Notes: a model not told the origin generated them from the sequence alone. Positions 50,168-59,285 are shown, numbered from the stretch's first letter. The stretch is 64,000 nt of DNA from Paracoccaceae bacterium (GCA_027492585.1 JAPUEK010000089.1:62001-126000); one strand, 5' to 3'. Program-made: numbers and translations.

Positions 50168-51088
50168 CTAGCCCTCCCGCCGCGTCAGCACCGACAGCTC
50201 CGGTGGCGCCTGGGTCACGACCGATCCCGGCGGCAGGCTTTCGGTCAGCCAGACGCCGCCGCCGATCACCGAGCCCTGGCCGATGGTGATCCGCCCGAGG
50301 ATCGCCGCCCCGGCATAGATCACCACGTCATCCTCGATCACCGGATGCCGCGGTTCGCCCTTGATCAGGGTGCCGCTTTCATCGGCGCGGAAGCGTTTCG
50401 CCCCGAGCGTCACCTGCTGATAGATCCGGACCCCCCGCCCGATGACCGCCGTTTCCCCGATCACCACGCCCGAGCCATGGTCGATGAAGCAGGCCGCCGC
50501 GATGCGCGCGCCGGGATGGATGTCGATGCCGGTCCGCGAATGGGAACCTTCGGCCATGATCCGCGCGATCATCGTCGCGCCCTGCCGGTAAAGCTCATGC
50601 GCGATCCGGTGGTTCAGGATCGCGGTGACGCCGGGAAAGCAGAAGACGATCTCGTCGAGGCTCTTGGCCGAGGGGTCGCCCGACCAGGCGGCGGCGATAT
50701 CGGTGTCATGCAGGTCGCGGATGCGGACGAAGGCGGCGAGTACCGCCTCGGCGATACGCCGGGCTTCTGCTTCGGCGGTTTGGGCGGTCGCTTCGGGCGC
50801 GAGCATCAGTTCGAGCTGAACCTGCTCCGCCAGCCCGGTCAGCACCTGCACGAGGCTGTTGCGGATGAAGATCTCCGTCGCCTCCGGGCCGAGGTCGGGG
50901 GGGCCGAAATGGCGCGGATAAAGCAGGGCGACGGCAGCATCGAGCAACCCGAGGATCGCGGTCTTGGAGGGCAGGCGCGGGGTCGGCCGGCCGGAGTAGC
51001 GGCGCTGCTGCGAGACAAGGCGGATCAGCCGCAATTGCTCGGCGATCACCAGCGGATCGCTTGGACGCAGAGAGGGCGGGCCGTCCAT
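50168..51088 (-). CDS. cysE: Serine O-acetyltransferase (EpsC/SrpH-like)
   Basis: The protein has 306 residues from the ATG at 51088 (AAAAGGA upstream). The N-terminal about 150 residues are helical. The C-terminal left-handed beta-helix carries the catalytic motifs (FCFPGVTAILNHRIAHELY; IDIHPGARIAAACFIDHGSG; GETAVIGRGVRIYQQVTLGA; GEPRHPVIEDDVVIYAGAAI). It makes O-acetylserine for cysteine synthesis. It is the last gene of a three-gene minus-strand set with GST-like and CMD-like proteins, so it is probably a specialised second copy rather than the housekeeping enzyme. Confidence 0.88.
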   Translation of the reverse strand: MDGPPSLRPSDPLVIAEQLRLIRLVSQQRRYSGRPTPRLPSKTAILGLLDAAVALLYPRHFGPPDLGPEATEIFIRNSLVQVLTGLAEQVQLELMLAPEATAQTAEAEARRIAEAVLAAFVRIRDLHDTDIAAAWSGDPSAKSLDEIVFCFPGVTAILNHRIAHELYRQGATMIARIMAEGSHSRTGIDIHPGARIAAACFIDHGSGVVIGETAVIGRGVRIYQQVTLGAKRFRADESGTLIKGEPRHPVIEDDVVIYAGAAILGRITIGQGSVIGGGVWLTESLPPGSVVTQAPPELSVLTRREG

Positions 51089-51114
51089 CGCAGGTCCTTT
51101 TCGCGGCGGTGTGG

Positions 51115-51873
51115 TCAAGATTTCCGCAGCTTGGTCACGGCGGAGGGACGCTTTGCCTCATCCCGTGCGGGCGCGCAAGCCGGGCCGAGGGCGAAGGACC
51201 AGTCCACGCCCGCTTCGGTCAGCGCGCGGCAACGGTCGGGGCGCAGGAGCGGCCCCAGAAAGGCCTGAGCGTCCAATTCCGCCGCCAGACCGGGCAGGGA
51301 GAGGAGCGCCCGCAGTCGCCGCGTGATCCGGTCATGTCCGGCAAGAAGATGGGTGGCAAAGCGGGCGTCGAGCACGGCGATCCGCCACAGAAGCGGCAAC
51401 AGGGCGAGATCGAGGGCTGAAACCGGGTGATCCGGGCCGAGAGGCTCCATCAGCGGCAGGAGGGCGGTCGTCACCTCCCGCAGCCGGAAGATCCCCAGAT
51501 CCAGTTCGAACGGATCGCAGGCAATGCAGACCCCTTCGATCCGCTTGGCGAGAAGGGACGCCAGAGCCAGCCCGCGCTGATGGGCGCTGCGGGTCTGTGG
51601 GTCGGCGGGAAAAAGCGGCGGATCGGGGTGGCGTGCGCTCAGGGCCTCAAGGGCGGGGCCAAGACCGGGCAGGCTCTGCGCCCTGCCATCGGCAGCGACT
51701 GCCGTGAGGACGGTTTCCGCCCCCGCGCGGCGGTGATGCGGCGCGCGCAGGTGGCGCAAGGCCATGGCGAGCGATTGCCCGACCGGACAGAGCGGTGCCG
51801 CTGTCAGCACCAGATGCCCGGTGTGCAGGGTGGTGAAGGGTCCGGTCGGGCAACCGGGGCGGAGCATGATCAT
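51115..51873 (-). CDS. GST-like protein of unknown function
   Basis: The protein has 252 residues. LVLTAAPLCPVGQSLAMALRHL near residues 22-42 looks like a thioredoxin-fold strand-CPxG-helix, and the remaining about 150 residues are helical with a region (YLLAGHDRITR-like, here HLLAGHDRITRRLRALLSLPG) resembling GST C-terminal domains. The match is weak and the family could not be named. The start overlaps the CMD-like gene stop (ATGA), and cysE follows after 26 bp, so a thiol-related role is plausible. Confidence 0.55.
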   Translation of the reverse strand: MIMLRPGCPTGPFTTLHTGHLVLTAAPLCPVGQSLAMALRHLRAPHHRRAGAETVLTAVAADGRAQSLPGLGPALEALSARHPDPPLFPADPQTRSAHQRGLALASLLAKRIEGVCIACDPFELDLGIFRLREVTTALLPLMEPLGPDHPVSALDLALLPLLWRIAVLDARFATHLLAGHDRITRRLRALLSLPGLAAELDAQAFLGPLLRPDRCRALTEAGVDWSFALGPACAPARDEAKRPSAVTKLRKS

Positions 51874-52421
51874 TCTGCCGCCAGAACCGGATGGTCCTGC
51901 CCCACGATGCCAACCGAAAGTTGTGTCGCCAGCCTCACCACCCCGACGATCCGTTCGGTGATGCGGCGCGCGGCAAGGGGCAGGCGGGCAGAGGCCGCCT
52001 CGCCCGGATGGGTGAGCAGAAGATGGACATGCTCCAATGCCGCGGCGAGCGGTTCCCCGAGATCCGCGGGCGCGCGATAGGGCGGGCCGTCGAGATCGGC
52101 CGCCGTGAGCGGAGCCGGGGGGAAACGGCCATAGGGGCCGGGGCGGGAGGCACCATCGGCCTCCGCCTGCAGGAGGCGCGACAGGCGCGGATCGCCCAGC
52201 AGAGTCTCGAACCGGGCGCGGCTGACCGGCTCGCCAAGAAGGGCGGATGCAAAGACGGCAATGCTGCGCCGCTCGCTCACCGAAAGACCTTCGGGAGCTG
52301 CGGGCGAAAGCAGCACCTCAATCGCCGCCCTGATACCGCGCGCAAGCCCGGTGTTCCGCGTCACGAGGCCCGCAATGCGTTCCGCATCGCCGGGTGCCGG
52401 AATCTGCGGCTGATAGGTCAT
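51870..52421 (-). CDS. CMD-domain-like protein (AhpD superfamily, Avi_7170-type)
   Basis: The protein has 183 residues from the ATG at 52421 with AGAGG upstream. It is helical. NTGLARGIRAAIEVLLSPAAPEG and GLSVSERRSIAVFASALLGE resemble the Avi_7170-like CMD proteins found with peptide/sulfur ABC transporters. It lacks the CxxC of active AhpD enzymes; the protein contains no cysteine. It starts the three-gene set that ends in serine acetyltransferase. Confidence 0.55.
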   Translation of the reverse strand: MTYQPQIPAPGDAERIAGLVTRNTGLARGIRAAIEVLLSPAAPEGLSVSERRSIAVFASALLGEPVSRARFETLLGDPRLSRLLQAEADGASRPGPYGRFPPAPLTAADLDGPPYRAPADLGEPLAAALEHVHLLLTHPGEAASARLPLAARRITERIVGVVRLATQLSVGIVGQDHPVLAAE

Positions 52422-52592
52422 GGCTTCTGCCTCTCGTACCAAAGTCCTGAGACGAAGGTGACATGAGGCGTCGTTAATGTCGATAAAACAGGTCGTGCTT
52501 TTTCGCCGCTTGAGAGGGAAGAAGATTCCCCTTTCGGCCCGAAAACCGGCCCTTCCCTGCTGCGTATCGGGCCGGAGCAGAATCGGGCGCCC

Positions 52593-53030
52593 TCAAAGTG
52601 CCGTGACAGGCTCGCCGTGATGGTCATGGGCGCAATGGTCGTGGTTGCCCAAGACCTCGATCACCCGGCAATCGGCGATGGTCCCATGGGAGCATTGCAC
52701 CAGCATCCGTTCCAGTTCCCCCCGTAGCGCCAGAAGCCGCGAGAGGCGGGCGTTCACCTCCCCCAACTGCCGCCGCGCGATCTCATCCGCCGCCGCGCAG
52801 GAGCGGTTCGGATCATCCGACAGGCCGAGAAGCTCGCGGATCGCCTCCAGCGGAAAGCCGAGATCGCGGGAATGGCGGATGAAGCTCAGCCGTTCCTGCA
52901 CGGCCTTGCCGTAGAGCCGCTGGTTGCCGGTGCTCCGCTCCGGCTCCGGCAGAAGGCCGATCTGCTCGTAATAGCGGATGGTCGGGACCTTGACTCCGGT
53001 TGTTTCGGACAGCTTTCCGATGGTCAGCAT
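52593..53030 (-). CDS. MerR-family heavy-metal regulator (CadR/ZntR-like) with His-rich tail
   Basis: The protein has 145 residues. The HTH is MLTIGKLSETTGVKVPTIRYY, followed by the dimerisation coiled coil. Metal-site cysteines are at 78, 113 and 121, the spacing of divalent-metal sensors. The C-terminus carries an extra HDHCAHDHH segment (130-138), like the His-tail of Pseudomonas CadR. It is divergent from a P1B-ATPase with a shared 105-bp promoter region. It probably activates that gene in response to Cd, Zn or Pb. Confidence 0.88.
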   Translation of the reverse strand: MLTIGKLSETTGVKVPTIRYYEQIGLLPEPERSTGNQRLYGKAVQERLSFIRHSRDLGFPLEAIRELLGLSDDPNRSCAAADEIARRQLGEVNARLSRLLALRGELERMLVQCSHGTIADCRVIEVLGNHDHCAHDHHGEPVTAL

Positions 53031-53042
53031 GGAAGATTCCTC

Positions 53043-53073
53043 TTGCAGCTATAGTTGCTAGAGCAATTAGGGT
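53043..53073 (+). promoter_or_regulatory. MerR-type elongated promoter of the P1B-ATPase gene
   Basis: A -35-like TTGCAG (53043-53048) and a -10-like TAGGGT (53068-53073) are 19 bp apart, the over-long spacing typical of MerR-activated promoters. The spacer contains CTATAGTTGCTAGAG (53049-53063), close to the operator of CadR/PbrR-type proteins. Confidence 0.6.
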
Positions 53074-53135
53074 CCTGATTCGATGATGACAAGACCTGCG
53101 CCGCAAAGCCGCGCCGCAGGTCGGAGGAAGAGCGA

Positions 53136-55412
53136 ATGGCGACCAGAGAGAACAATCGGCAGGAATGGACCGTGACGGGCATGGATTGCGCCGCCTGCAC
53201 GGTGAAAGTGGTGCGGGCGGTGGAAAAGCTGCCGGGGGTGAGCGACGTGAAGGTCGCGCTGATGACGGAGCGGCTGACGCTCGACCTCGCACCGGAGATC
53301 GACCGGGCGGCGGGGACAGAAGCGGTCGAGGCCGTGGTGCGGCAGCTTGGCTATGGCATCGCCCCACGCGGGCAAGAGGCGCCGCGCAAGAAGGGGCTCG
53401 TGCTGCCGGGGGCCGATCAGGCGCATGATCACGATCACGACGACCATGACCACGATCATGACCACGATGCGGCGCCCGACCCCGGCCACGGCGCGCCCGG
53501 CCATGTTCATTCCCATGATGATCCGGCGGATCGCGGCAAACCCTGGTATCGGACGGCCAAGGGACAGCTCGTGCTGATGACCGGGGCGCTACTGGCGGTG
53601 GCCTGGGTTTTCGAGCTGCTCACCTCCTCCGACCTCGGCTATTGGGCCTTCGTGACCGCCTGCGTGATCGGCGTGGCCCCGGTGGCGCGGCGGGCCTTTG
53701 CGGCGCTTCGGCTCGGCCAGCCCTTCACCATCGAAAGCCTGATGACCATTGCGGCCATTGGCGCACTGTTCATCGGGGCCGCACAGGAGGCGGCGCTTGT
53801 CGTCTTTCTCTTCGCTGTGGGCGAGGTGCTGGAGGGCCTGGCGGCCAACAAGGCGCGGGATGGAATCCGCGCGCTTGCCGGGCTGGTGCCGAAGACCGCC
53901 CTGCTGGAGGTGGAGGGCAAGACCCGCGAGGTTCCCGCCGAAACGCTGGAGATCGGCCAGATCGTCCTCATCCGCCCCGGAGACCGGGTTCCGGCGGATG
54001 GCGAGATCGTGGACGGCACTTCCGGCATCGACGAAAGCCCGGTGACGGGGGAAAGCGTGCCGAAGACCAAAGGGCCGGGGGCGGCGGTCTTTGCCGGCTC
54101 GATCAATGCCGAAGCGGTGTTGCGCGTACGGGTGACGAAGGAGGCTTCCGACAACACGATCAGCCGCATCGTCCGGCTGGTGGAGGAGGCGGAAGAGGCC
54201 CGCGCGCCCACCGAACGTTTCATCGACCGCTTTTCCCGCTGGTATATGCCGGCCATCACCGGGCTGGCGGCGCTTGTCGTTCTGGTGCCGCCGCTGGCGA
54301 CCGGGGCGGATTGGGGAACCTGGGTCTATCGCGGGCTGGCGCTGCTGCTGATCGGCTGCCCCTGCGCGCTTGTCATCTCCGTTCCGGCCTCCATCGCTTC
54401 GGCGCTGTCCTCGGGGGCGAAGAAGGGCCTGCTGATGAAGGGCGGCGCGGTGATCGAGGCGGCGGCGAAGGTCACGCAGATCGCCTTCGACAAGACCGGC
54501 ACGCTGACCCACGGCAAGCCCGCAGTGACGGATCTCGTCCCCGCGCCGGGGGTGACCGAGGTGGAACTGCTGGCCGTGGCCGGTGGGGTGGAAACCGGGT
54601 CCAGCCACCCGCTCGCCCAGGCGATCCTGCGGCGGGTTGCGGCGGCGGAGGTGGCGGTGCTGCCGGCCCGCGCGGCGAAGGCCATTCCCGGCAAGGGGGT
54701 GGAGGCCGTGGTTGGGGGGGAGAAGGCCTGGGTTTCCTCCCCCCGCCACGCCGGTGAGGCGGGCGGCATCGCCTCCGAGGCGATCGGCATCGCGGCAAAT
54801 CTGGAGGCGGAGGGCAAGACGGTGGTGGCCGTGTTCCGCGAAGGCCGGCCGCTTGGCCTGATCGCGTTGCGCGACGAGCCGCGCGGCGATGCGGCGGAGG
54901 CGGTGCGCCAGCTCAAGGCCATGGGGGTCGGCGCCACGGTGCTGACCGGAGACAACCCCCGCACCGCCGCCGCCATCGCGGGCGGTCTCGGCATGGAGTT
55001 CCGGGCGGAGATGATGCCGGAAGACAAGCTTGCCGTCATCCGCGAGATGGGGGCCAAGGGCGGGGTGATGATGATCGGCGACGGCATCAACGACGCGCCG
55101 GCGCTGAAACAGGCCGGGGTCGGGGTCGCCATGGGCTCGGGGACGGATGTGGCGCTGGAGACCGCCGATGCCGCGATCCTGCGCGACCGCGTGACCGATG
55201 TTCCCGCGCTGATCCGGCTTGCCCGCGCGACCATGGGCAACATCCGCCAGAACATCACCGTGGCGCTCGGGTTGAAGCTGGTGTTCCTCGTGACCACGGT
55301 GCTGGGCATGACCGGGCTCTGGATCGCCATTCTGGCCGATACCGGGGCAACGGTTCTGGTCACGCTCAACGCGCTGCGGCTTTTGGGCTTCGATCCGGCG
55401 AAGGCACGGTAA
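53136..55412 (+). CDS. zntA: P1B-type heavy-metal ATPase (Zn/Cd/Pb exporter, ZntA-like)
   Basis: The protein has 758 residues. An N-terminal HMA domain has GMDCAAC at 15-21. A His/Asp-rich segment follows (97-130, including HDHDHDHDH). The membrane metal site is CPC at 408-410 in LIGCPCALVISVPAS, the phosphorylation motif is DKTGTLT at 452-458, and the hinge is GDGINDAPALKQAGVG near the C-terminus. CPC with this flanking sequence indicates group 1B-2 (Zn, Cd, Pb) rather than copper. It is divergent from the CadR-like regulator. Confidence 0.92.
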   Translation: MATRENNRQEWTVTGMDCAACTVKVVRAVEKLPGVSDVKVALMTERLTLDLAPEIDRAAGTEAVEAVVRQLGYGIAPRGQEAPRKKGLVLPGADQAHDHDHDDHDHDHDHDAAPDPGHGAPGHVHSHDDPADRGKPWYRTAKGQLVLMTGALLAVAWVFELLTSSDLGYWAFVTACVIGVAPVARRAFAALRLGQPFTIESLMTIAAIGALFIGAAQEAALVVFLFAVGEVLEGLAANKARDGIRALAGLVPKTALLEVEGKTREVPAETLEIGQIVLIRPGDRVPADGEIVDGTSGIDESPVTGESVPKTKGPGAAVFAGSINAEAVLRVRVTKEASDNTISRIVRLVEEAEEARAPTERFIDRFSRWYMPAITGLAALVVLVPPLATGADWGTWVYRGLALLLIGCPCALVISVPASIASALSSGAKKGLLMKGGAVIEAAAKVTQIAFDKTGTLTHGKPAVTDLVPAPGVTEVELLAVAGGVETGSSHPLAQAILRRVAAAEVAVLPARAAKAIPGKGVEAVVGGEKAWVSSPRHAGEAGGIASEAIGIAANLEAEGKTVVAVFREGRPLGLIALRDEPRGDAAEAVRQLKAMGVGATVLTGDNPRTAAAIAGGLGMEFRAEMMPEDKLAVIREMGAKGGVMMIGDGINDAPALKQAGVGVAMGSGTDVALETADAAILRDRVTDVPALIRLARATMGNIRQNITVALGLKLVFLVTTVLGMTGLWIAILADTGATVLVTLNALRLLGFDPAKAR

Positions 55413-55416
55413 GAGG

Positions 55417-55449
55417 CCGGTCCCGGAGGGGTTTTGCCCCCTCCGTCCT
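55417..55449 (-). repeat. Dispersed hairpin repeat, copy 3 (inverted, partial)
   Basis: Read on the minus strand, CGGAGGGGGCAAAACCCCTC is the same core as in copies 1 and 2. The flanks differ. It directly follows the ATPase stop, and a second hairpin with 9-bp arms (GCCGCCGGT/ACCGGCGGC, 55450-55474) lies next to it. Together they probably terminate the two convergent units. Confidence 0.55.
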
Positions 55450-55525
55450 GCCGCCGGTCGCTAGAACCGGCGGCAATCCCGCAGGATATTCCCGACAGGA
55501 AATGGAGAGGGCGGCGCGCGCCGGT

Positions 55526-56323
55526 TCAGAGGACGTGGGACAGGAAGGCCCGCGTCCTTTCCGACTGCGGATCGCGCAGCATGTCATGCGGATTGCCGGA
55601 TTCCTCGACCACGCCGCCATCCATGAAGATCAACTGCTCGCCGACTTCGCGGGCAAAGCCGATCTCATGGGTGACGACGACCATGGAAATGCCGCTTTGG
55701 GCAAGATCGCGCATCACTGCCAGCACCTCGCCCACCAGTTCCGGGTCGAGCGCCGAGGTCGGCTCATCGAAGAGCAGCAGCTTGGGGTCCATCGCAAGGG
55801 CGCGGGCAATCGCCACGCGCTGTTGCTGGCCGCCGGAAAGCTGGCGCGGCCAGGCGTCGGCCTTGTGCGCCAGCCCGACCCGCTCCAGCAGCGCCATGGC
55901 GCGGTCCTTCGCCTCGGCCCGCGACTGGCCGCGCACCTGCATCGGCGCTTCCATCAGGTTTTCGAGCGCGGTCATATGGCCGAAGAGGTTGAAGTTCTGG
56001 AACACCATGCCGATGTCCGCGCGCCTGCGGCACAGCTCGGCAGGGCGCACGACATGCAGCTTGCCGTCCACGAGGTCGTAGCCCACGAACTTGTCTTCGA
56101 CCAGCAGAAGCCCGCCGCTGATCTCCTCCAGATGGTTGATGCAGCGCAGGAAGGTGCTCTTGCCAGAGCCGGACGGCCCGATGATGCAGGAGACGGAGCC
56201 GGTCGGCACCTGCAGATCGACGCCCTTCAGCACCTCGATCTTGCCGAAGCTTTTCCGCACCCCGCGGGCATAGACCATCATGTTCTCGGGGATGTTGAAA
56301 TCCTGTTCCAGTTCGGTCGTCAT
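55526..56323 (-). CDS. Polar amino acid ABC transporter ATPase
   Basis: The protein has 265 residues of the GlnQ/HisP type: Walker [10 protein letters not shown], the [21 protein letters not shown]-loop, signature [15 protein letters not shown] and Walker [21 protein letters not shown]. It overlaps the permease gene by 4 bp. It is the last gene of the operon that begins with the binding protein at 58156. Confidence 0.92.
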   Translation of the reverse strand: MTTELEQDFNIPENMMVYARGVRKSFGKIEVLKGVDLQVPTGSVSCIIGPSGSGKSTFLRCINHLEEISGGLLLVEDKFVGYDLVDGKLHVVRPAELCRRRADIGMVFQNFNLFGHMTALENLMEAPMQVRGQSRAEAKDRAMALLERVGLAHKADAWPRQLSGGQQQRVAIARALAMDPKLLLFDEPTSALDPELVGEVLAVMRDLAQSGISMVVVTHEIGFAREVGEQLIFMDGGVVEESGNPHDMLRDPQSERTRAFLSHVL

Positions 56324-57249
56324 GCGCGCGCCCCCCGCGAAAAGCTGAACGCCCGGCGCAGGGCCGCGGTGAAGCCGCCGCCGCCGCGTGAATCGCTGCG
56401 GTTGAAGTGGGTTTCAAGGAAATGCTGGCCGATCGACATGATCGTCACCATGGCGAGATACCAGAAGGCCACGACGATCAGCAGCGGGATGGTCTCGAAG
56501 GTGCGGGCATAGATGGTCTGCGCCGAGTAGAGCAGGTCATCCACCGCGATCACGGTCACGAGCGAGGTGGCCTTCATCAGGTTGATCGCCTCGTTTCCGG
56601 TCGGCGGCACGATGAAGCGCATCGCCTGCGGCAGCACGATCCGCCGCAGGATCTTGCCGCGCGACATGCCGAGAGTGGAGGCGGCTTCGGTCTGGCCGGG
56701 AGGGACGGAGGTGATGCCGGCCCGGATGATCTCGGCCATGTAGCCCGCCTCATGCAGCGACAGCGCCACCACGGCGGTCAGGAACGGGGTCATCACGTCA
56801 TTGGTGCGGACTGAAAAGAGCGTGCCGAGGCCCGGAAGGCTCAGCGTGATCTGGGGCATGATGATGGCGAGGTTGAACCAGAAGATGAGCTGGATCAGCG
56901 CCGGGGCGCCGCGGAAGAACCAGATATAGGCATTGGCGAAGACTTGCAGGATGCGGCTCGGCGACAGGCGCATGATGGCGATGATCGTGCCGATGATCGT
57001 GGCGAAGACCATGATCGTCACGGTCAGCAGCAGCGTGTTGCCCAACCCCTTCAGGATCGAGGGGTGGAACAGGTATTTCCCGACGATCGGCCAGCCGAAG
57101 GCCTGATTGGTGCCGATGGCCCAGCCGAGCAGGCCCAGGAACAGCAGCACGACGACGGTGCTGACCCAAAGCCCGATCCGGCGTGGCGGCACGACCTTCA
57201 GATCTTCGACCCGCAACCTGTGATGCGAGGCCTTCTGCGACTGGCTCAT
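56320..57249 (-). CDS. Polar amino acid ABC transporter permease
   Basis: The protein has 309 residues from the ATG at 57249 (GGAGAGAG upstream). It has about six hydrophobic segments. [22 protein letters not shown] and the EAA loop ([21 protein letters not shown]) are family marks. It is the only permease gene in the operon, so the channel is probably a homodimer, or a second subunit lies elsewhere. Arg-rich cytoplasmic tail at the C-terminus. Confidence 0.9.
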   Translation of the reverse strand: MSQSQKASHHRLRVEDLKVVPPRRIGLWVSTVVVLLFLGLLGWAIGTNQAFGWPIVGKYLFHPSILKGLGNTLLLTVTIMVFATIIGTIIAIMRLSPSRILQVFANAYIWFFRGAPALIQLIFWFNLAIIMPQITLSLPGLGTLFSVRTNDVMTPFLTAVVALSLHEAGYMAEIIRAGITSVPPGQTEAASTLGMSRGKILRRIVLPQAMRFIVPPTGNEAINLMKATSLVTVIAVDDLLYSAQTIYARTFETIPLLIVVAFWYLAMVTIMSIGQHFLETHFNRSDSRGGGGFTAALRRAFSFSRGARA

Positions 57250-57268
57250 CTTCGTCTCTCTCCGGAAA

Positions 57269-57297
57269 GGCAATGCCCGGCGGAACCGGGCATTGCC
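57269..57297 (-). terminator. Intercistronic hairpin after the amino acid binding protein gene
   Basis: A perfect 12-bp stem (GGCAATGCCCGG / CCGGGCATTGCC) with a 5-nt loop lies 20 bp past the binding-protein stop. Only a T3 run follows, so it probably attenuates or stabilises rather than fully terminates. Confidence 0.7.
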
Positions 57298-57316
57298 GGA
57301 TTTCAGTGCGGCAGGA

Positions 57317-58156
57317 TCACTTCACGTCGTCGAGGCTGTCGACGATGAAGGCCTTGTCGATCATGGCGGAGCCGAGGCCGTATTTGTCCATGATGGCCTT
57401 GTAGCTGCCATCCGCGATCAGCGCGTTCAGCCCGGCTTCGAGCATCTTGGCGGTATCGGCATCGCCCTTCTTGACGGCGATGCCGAGCGGCGCCTCGTCA
57501 TAAAGGCCCGGCAGAACGACCATCTGACCGCCCGAAGTCACTTCGAAATAGCCCGAGGCCGTGGCATCATCCATGCGGCCGTCGATCCGGTCCGAAAGCG
57601 CGGCCTGGATCACGTCCTTGCCTTCGAGGAAGACCTTCTTGTCCAGAACCGGCTGGCCCTTGTCGGCGCAATCCGTGACCAGCTTGTCGATCAGGAAGTC
57701 CGACACCGTGCCGCCGATCACCCCGATGCGCTTGCCGCACAGCGGGGTATCGCCGGTGAAGCTGTCCTTCTTGTCGGGCGTGGTGGAGACCACGAGCCCC
57801 GATTTCAGGAACATCACGAAATCGACCTGCGCCAGACGCTCTTCGGTCGGAGAGAAGGTTTCCCATGCGATGCGGAAGCGGTCGGCGGCAAGGCCGGGGA
57901 TCATCGAGGGGAAGGGCATCCGCGAGACTTCAAGCTCGGCGCCCATCAGCTTGGCGACGGCGGCGGCCAGCTCGATGTTCACGCCGACCTGCGCGCCCTG
58001 CTCGTCGATGAACTCGAAGGGCGCGTATTCCAGCGTGTTGGCGATGGTCAGCTTGCCGGTCGAGGCGACTTCCGGCGATTTCGGCACTTCCTGCGCGCCG
58101 GCAGCGGTCGCGGCCAGGACGAGCGCGGTCAGCGCGGTCGAGAGAATGGTTTTCAT
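57317..58156 (-). CDS. Amino acid ABC transporter periplasmic binding protein (family 3)
   Basis: The protein has 279 residues from the ATG at 58156, which has AGGAG upstream; an open frame extends 43 codons further but without a start signal. The signal peptide is LSTALTALVLAATAAGAQ. SBP_bac_3 marks include GKLTIANTLEYAPFEFIDEQ, IGVIGGTVSDFLIDKL and a Lys/Asp-rich C-terminus. Two cysteines may form a disulfide. It is divergent from a nucleoside hydrolase gene. Confidence 0.9.
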   Translation of the reverse strand: MKTILSTALTALVLAATAAGAQEVPKSPEVASTGKLTIANTLEYAPFEFIDEQGAQVGVNIELAAAVAKLMGAELEVSRMPFPSMIPGLAADRFRIAWETFSPTEERLAQVDFVMFLKSGLVVSTTPDKKDSFTGDTPLCGKRIGVIGGTVSDFLIDKLVTDCADKGQPVLDKKVFLEGKDVIQAALSDRIDGRMDDATASGYFEVTSGGQMVVLPGLYDEAPLGIAVKKGDADTAKMLEAGLNALIADGSYKAIMDKYGLGSAMIDKAFIVDSLDDVK

Positions 58157-58320
58157 CTTGCACTCCTGTCTGTTGGTCTGTCTGTTTCGGGCGATCTGTC
58201 GCCCCGTTCTGTTTGGTCTTGTCTCGGGCCGTTCGTTGGCATTGCCTGCAAGCACAGTGTTGTCTATTCCTTCTCCATAAATCAATATTTCAATATAACA
58301 AACTTCGGGAGTTTACGGCC

Positions 58321-59265
58321 ATGGCACCAAGAAAGATCATCATCGACACCGATCCGGGGCAGGACGACGCTTTCGCGCTGCTTTTCGCGCTCGGGGCGCC
58401 CGAGGAGCTGGAGGTCCTGGGGGTGACGACCGTAGGCGGCAACGTCCCGGTGGCGCGCACGACCCGCAATGCGCTGCAACTGGTGGAGCTGGCCGGGCGC
58501 GGCGAGGTGCCGGTCTATGCCGGATGCGAGCGCCCGATGCTGAAAAAGCTGAAGACCGCCGAATATGTCCATGGTGAATCGGGGATCGACGGCTGCACCC
58601 TGCCGGAGCCGAAGAACGCCGCGCAGGCCGAGCATGCGGTGAACTGGATCGTGCGGACGATCATGGAGGCCCCGGAGGGAGAGATCACGGTCTGCACCCT
58701 CGGCCCGATGACCAACCTCGGCATGGCGATGGTGATGGAGCCGAAGATCATTCCCCGCATCCGCGAGGTGGTGCTGATGGGCGGCGGCTACTTCCAGGGC
58801 GGCAATGCCACCCCGGCGGCCGAGTTCAACATCTGGGTGGACCCGCAGGCGGCGAGCGTGGTCTTCGATTCGGGGGCGCCGGTCACGATGGCCTCCATCG
58901 ACTGCACCTGGACCGCGATGATGACGCCCGCCTGGGTGCAATCGCTGAAGGCGCTCAAATCCGCCTCCGCCGAGGCGCTGATCGGCATGGCGGAATTCTA
59001 CATGAGCTACGGCAGCCACAAGTTCGATACGCCGGATCGCCCGATCCATGATGCCTGCGTGCCGGGCTATCTGCTGGCGCCGGAGGCCTTCGCCTTCCGC
59101 CAGTGCAACGTGGTGATCGAGACCCGCAGCCCGGAGACGGAGGGCATGACGGTGGTGGACTGGTGGCACAACACCGGGCGGGAGAAGAACTGCAAGGTGC
59201 TGGGCAAGGTCGATGCCGACCGTTTCTTCGCCCGGATGTATCAGGCCTTCGCCACCCTTCCCTGA
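58321..59265 (+). CDS. Inosine/uridine-preferring nucleoside hydrolase
   Basis: The protein has 314 residues from the ATG at 58321 (GGGAG upstream). The hallmark DTDPGQDDAFALLFAL at residues 9-24 supplies the calcium-binding aspartates. TVCTLGPMTNLGMAM and VVLMGGGYFQGGNATPAAEFN are the further active-site blocks, and PIHDACVPGYLL carries the conserved histidine-aspartate. It hydrolyses nucleosides to ribose and base. It is a single-gene unit in an AT-rich divergent promoter region with the amino acid importer. Confidence 0.92.
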   Translation: MAPRKIIIDTDPGQDDAFALLFALGAPEELEVLGVTTVGGNVPVARTTRNALQLVELAGRGEVPVYAGCERPMLKKLKTAEYVHGESGIDGCTLPEPKNAAQAEHAVNWIVRTIMEAPEGEITVCTLGPMTNLGMAMVMEPKIIPRIREVVLMGGGYFQGGNATPAAEFNIWVDPQAASVVFDSGAPVTMASIDCTWTAMMTPAWVQSLKALKSASAEALIGMAEFYMSYGSHKFDTPDRPIHDACVPGYLLAPEAFAFRQCNVVIETRSPETEGMTVVDWWHNTGREKNCKVLGKVDADRFFARMYQAFATLP

Positions 59266-59285
59266 GGTCAGGACCGGGGGCGCCC

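Noticed and set aside
53347-53577. Met/Thr-rich frame in the zntA His-rich region
   Set aside because: It is a frame-shifted reading of the GAYCAY repeats that encode the His/Asp tract.
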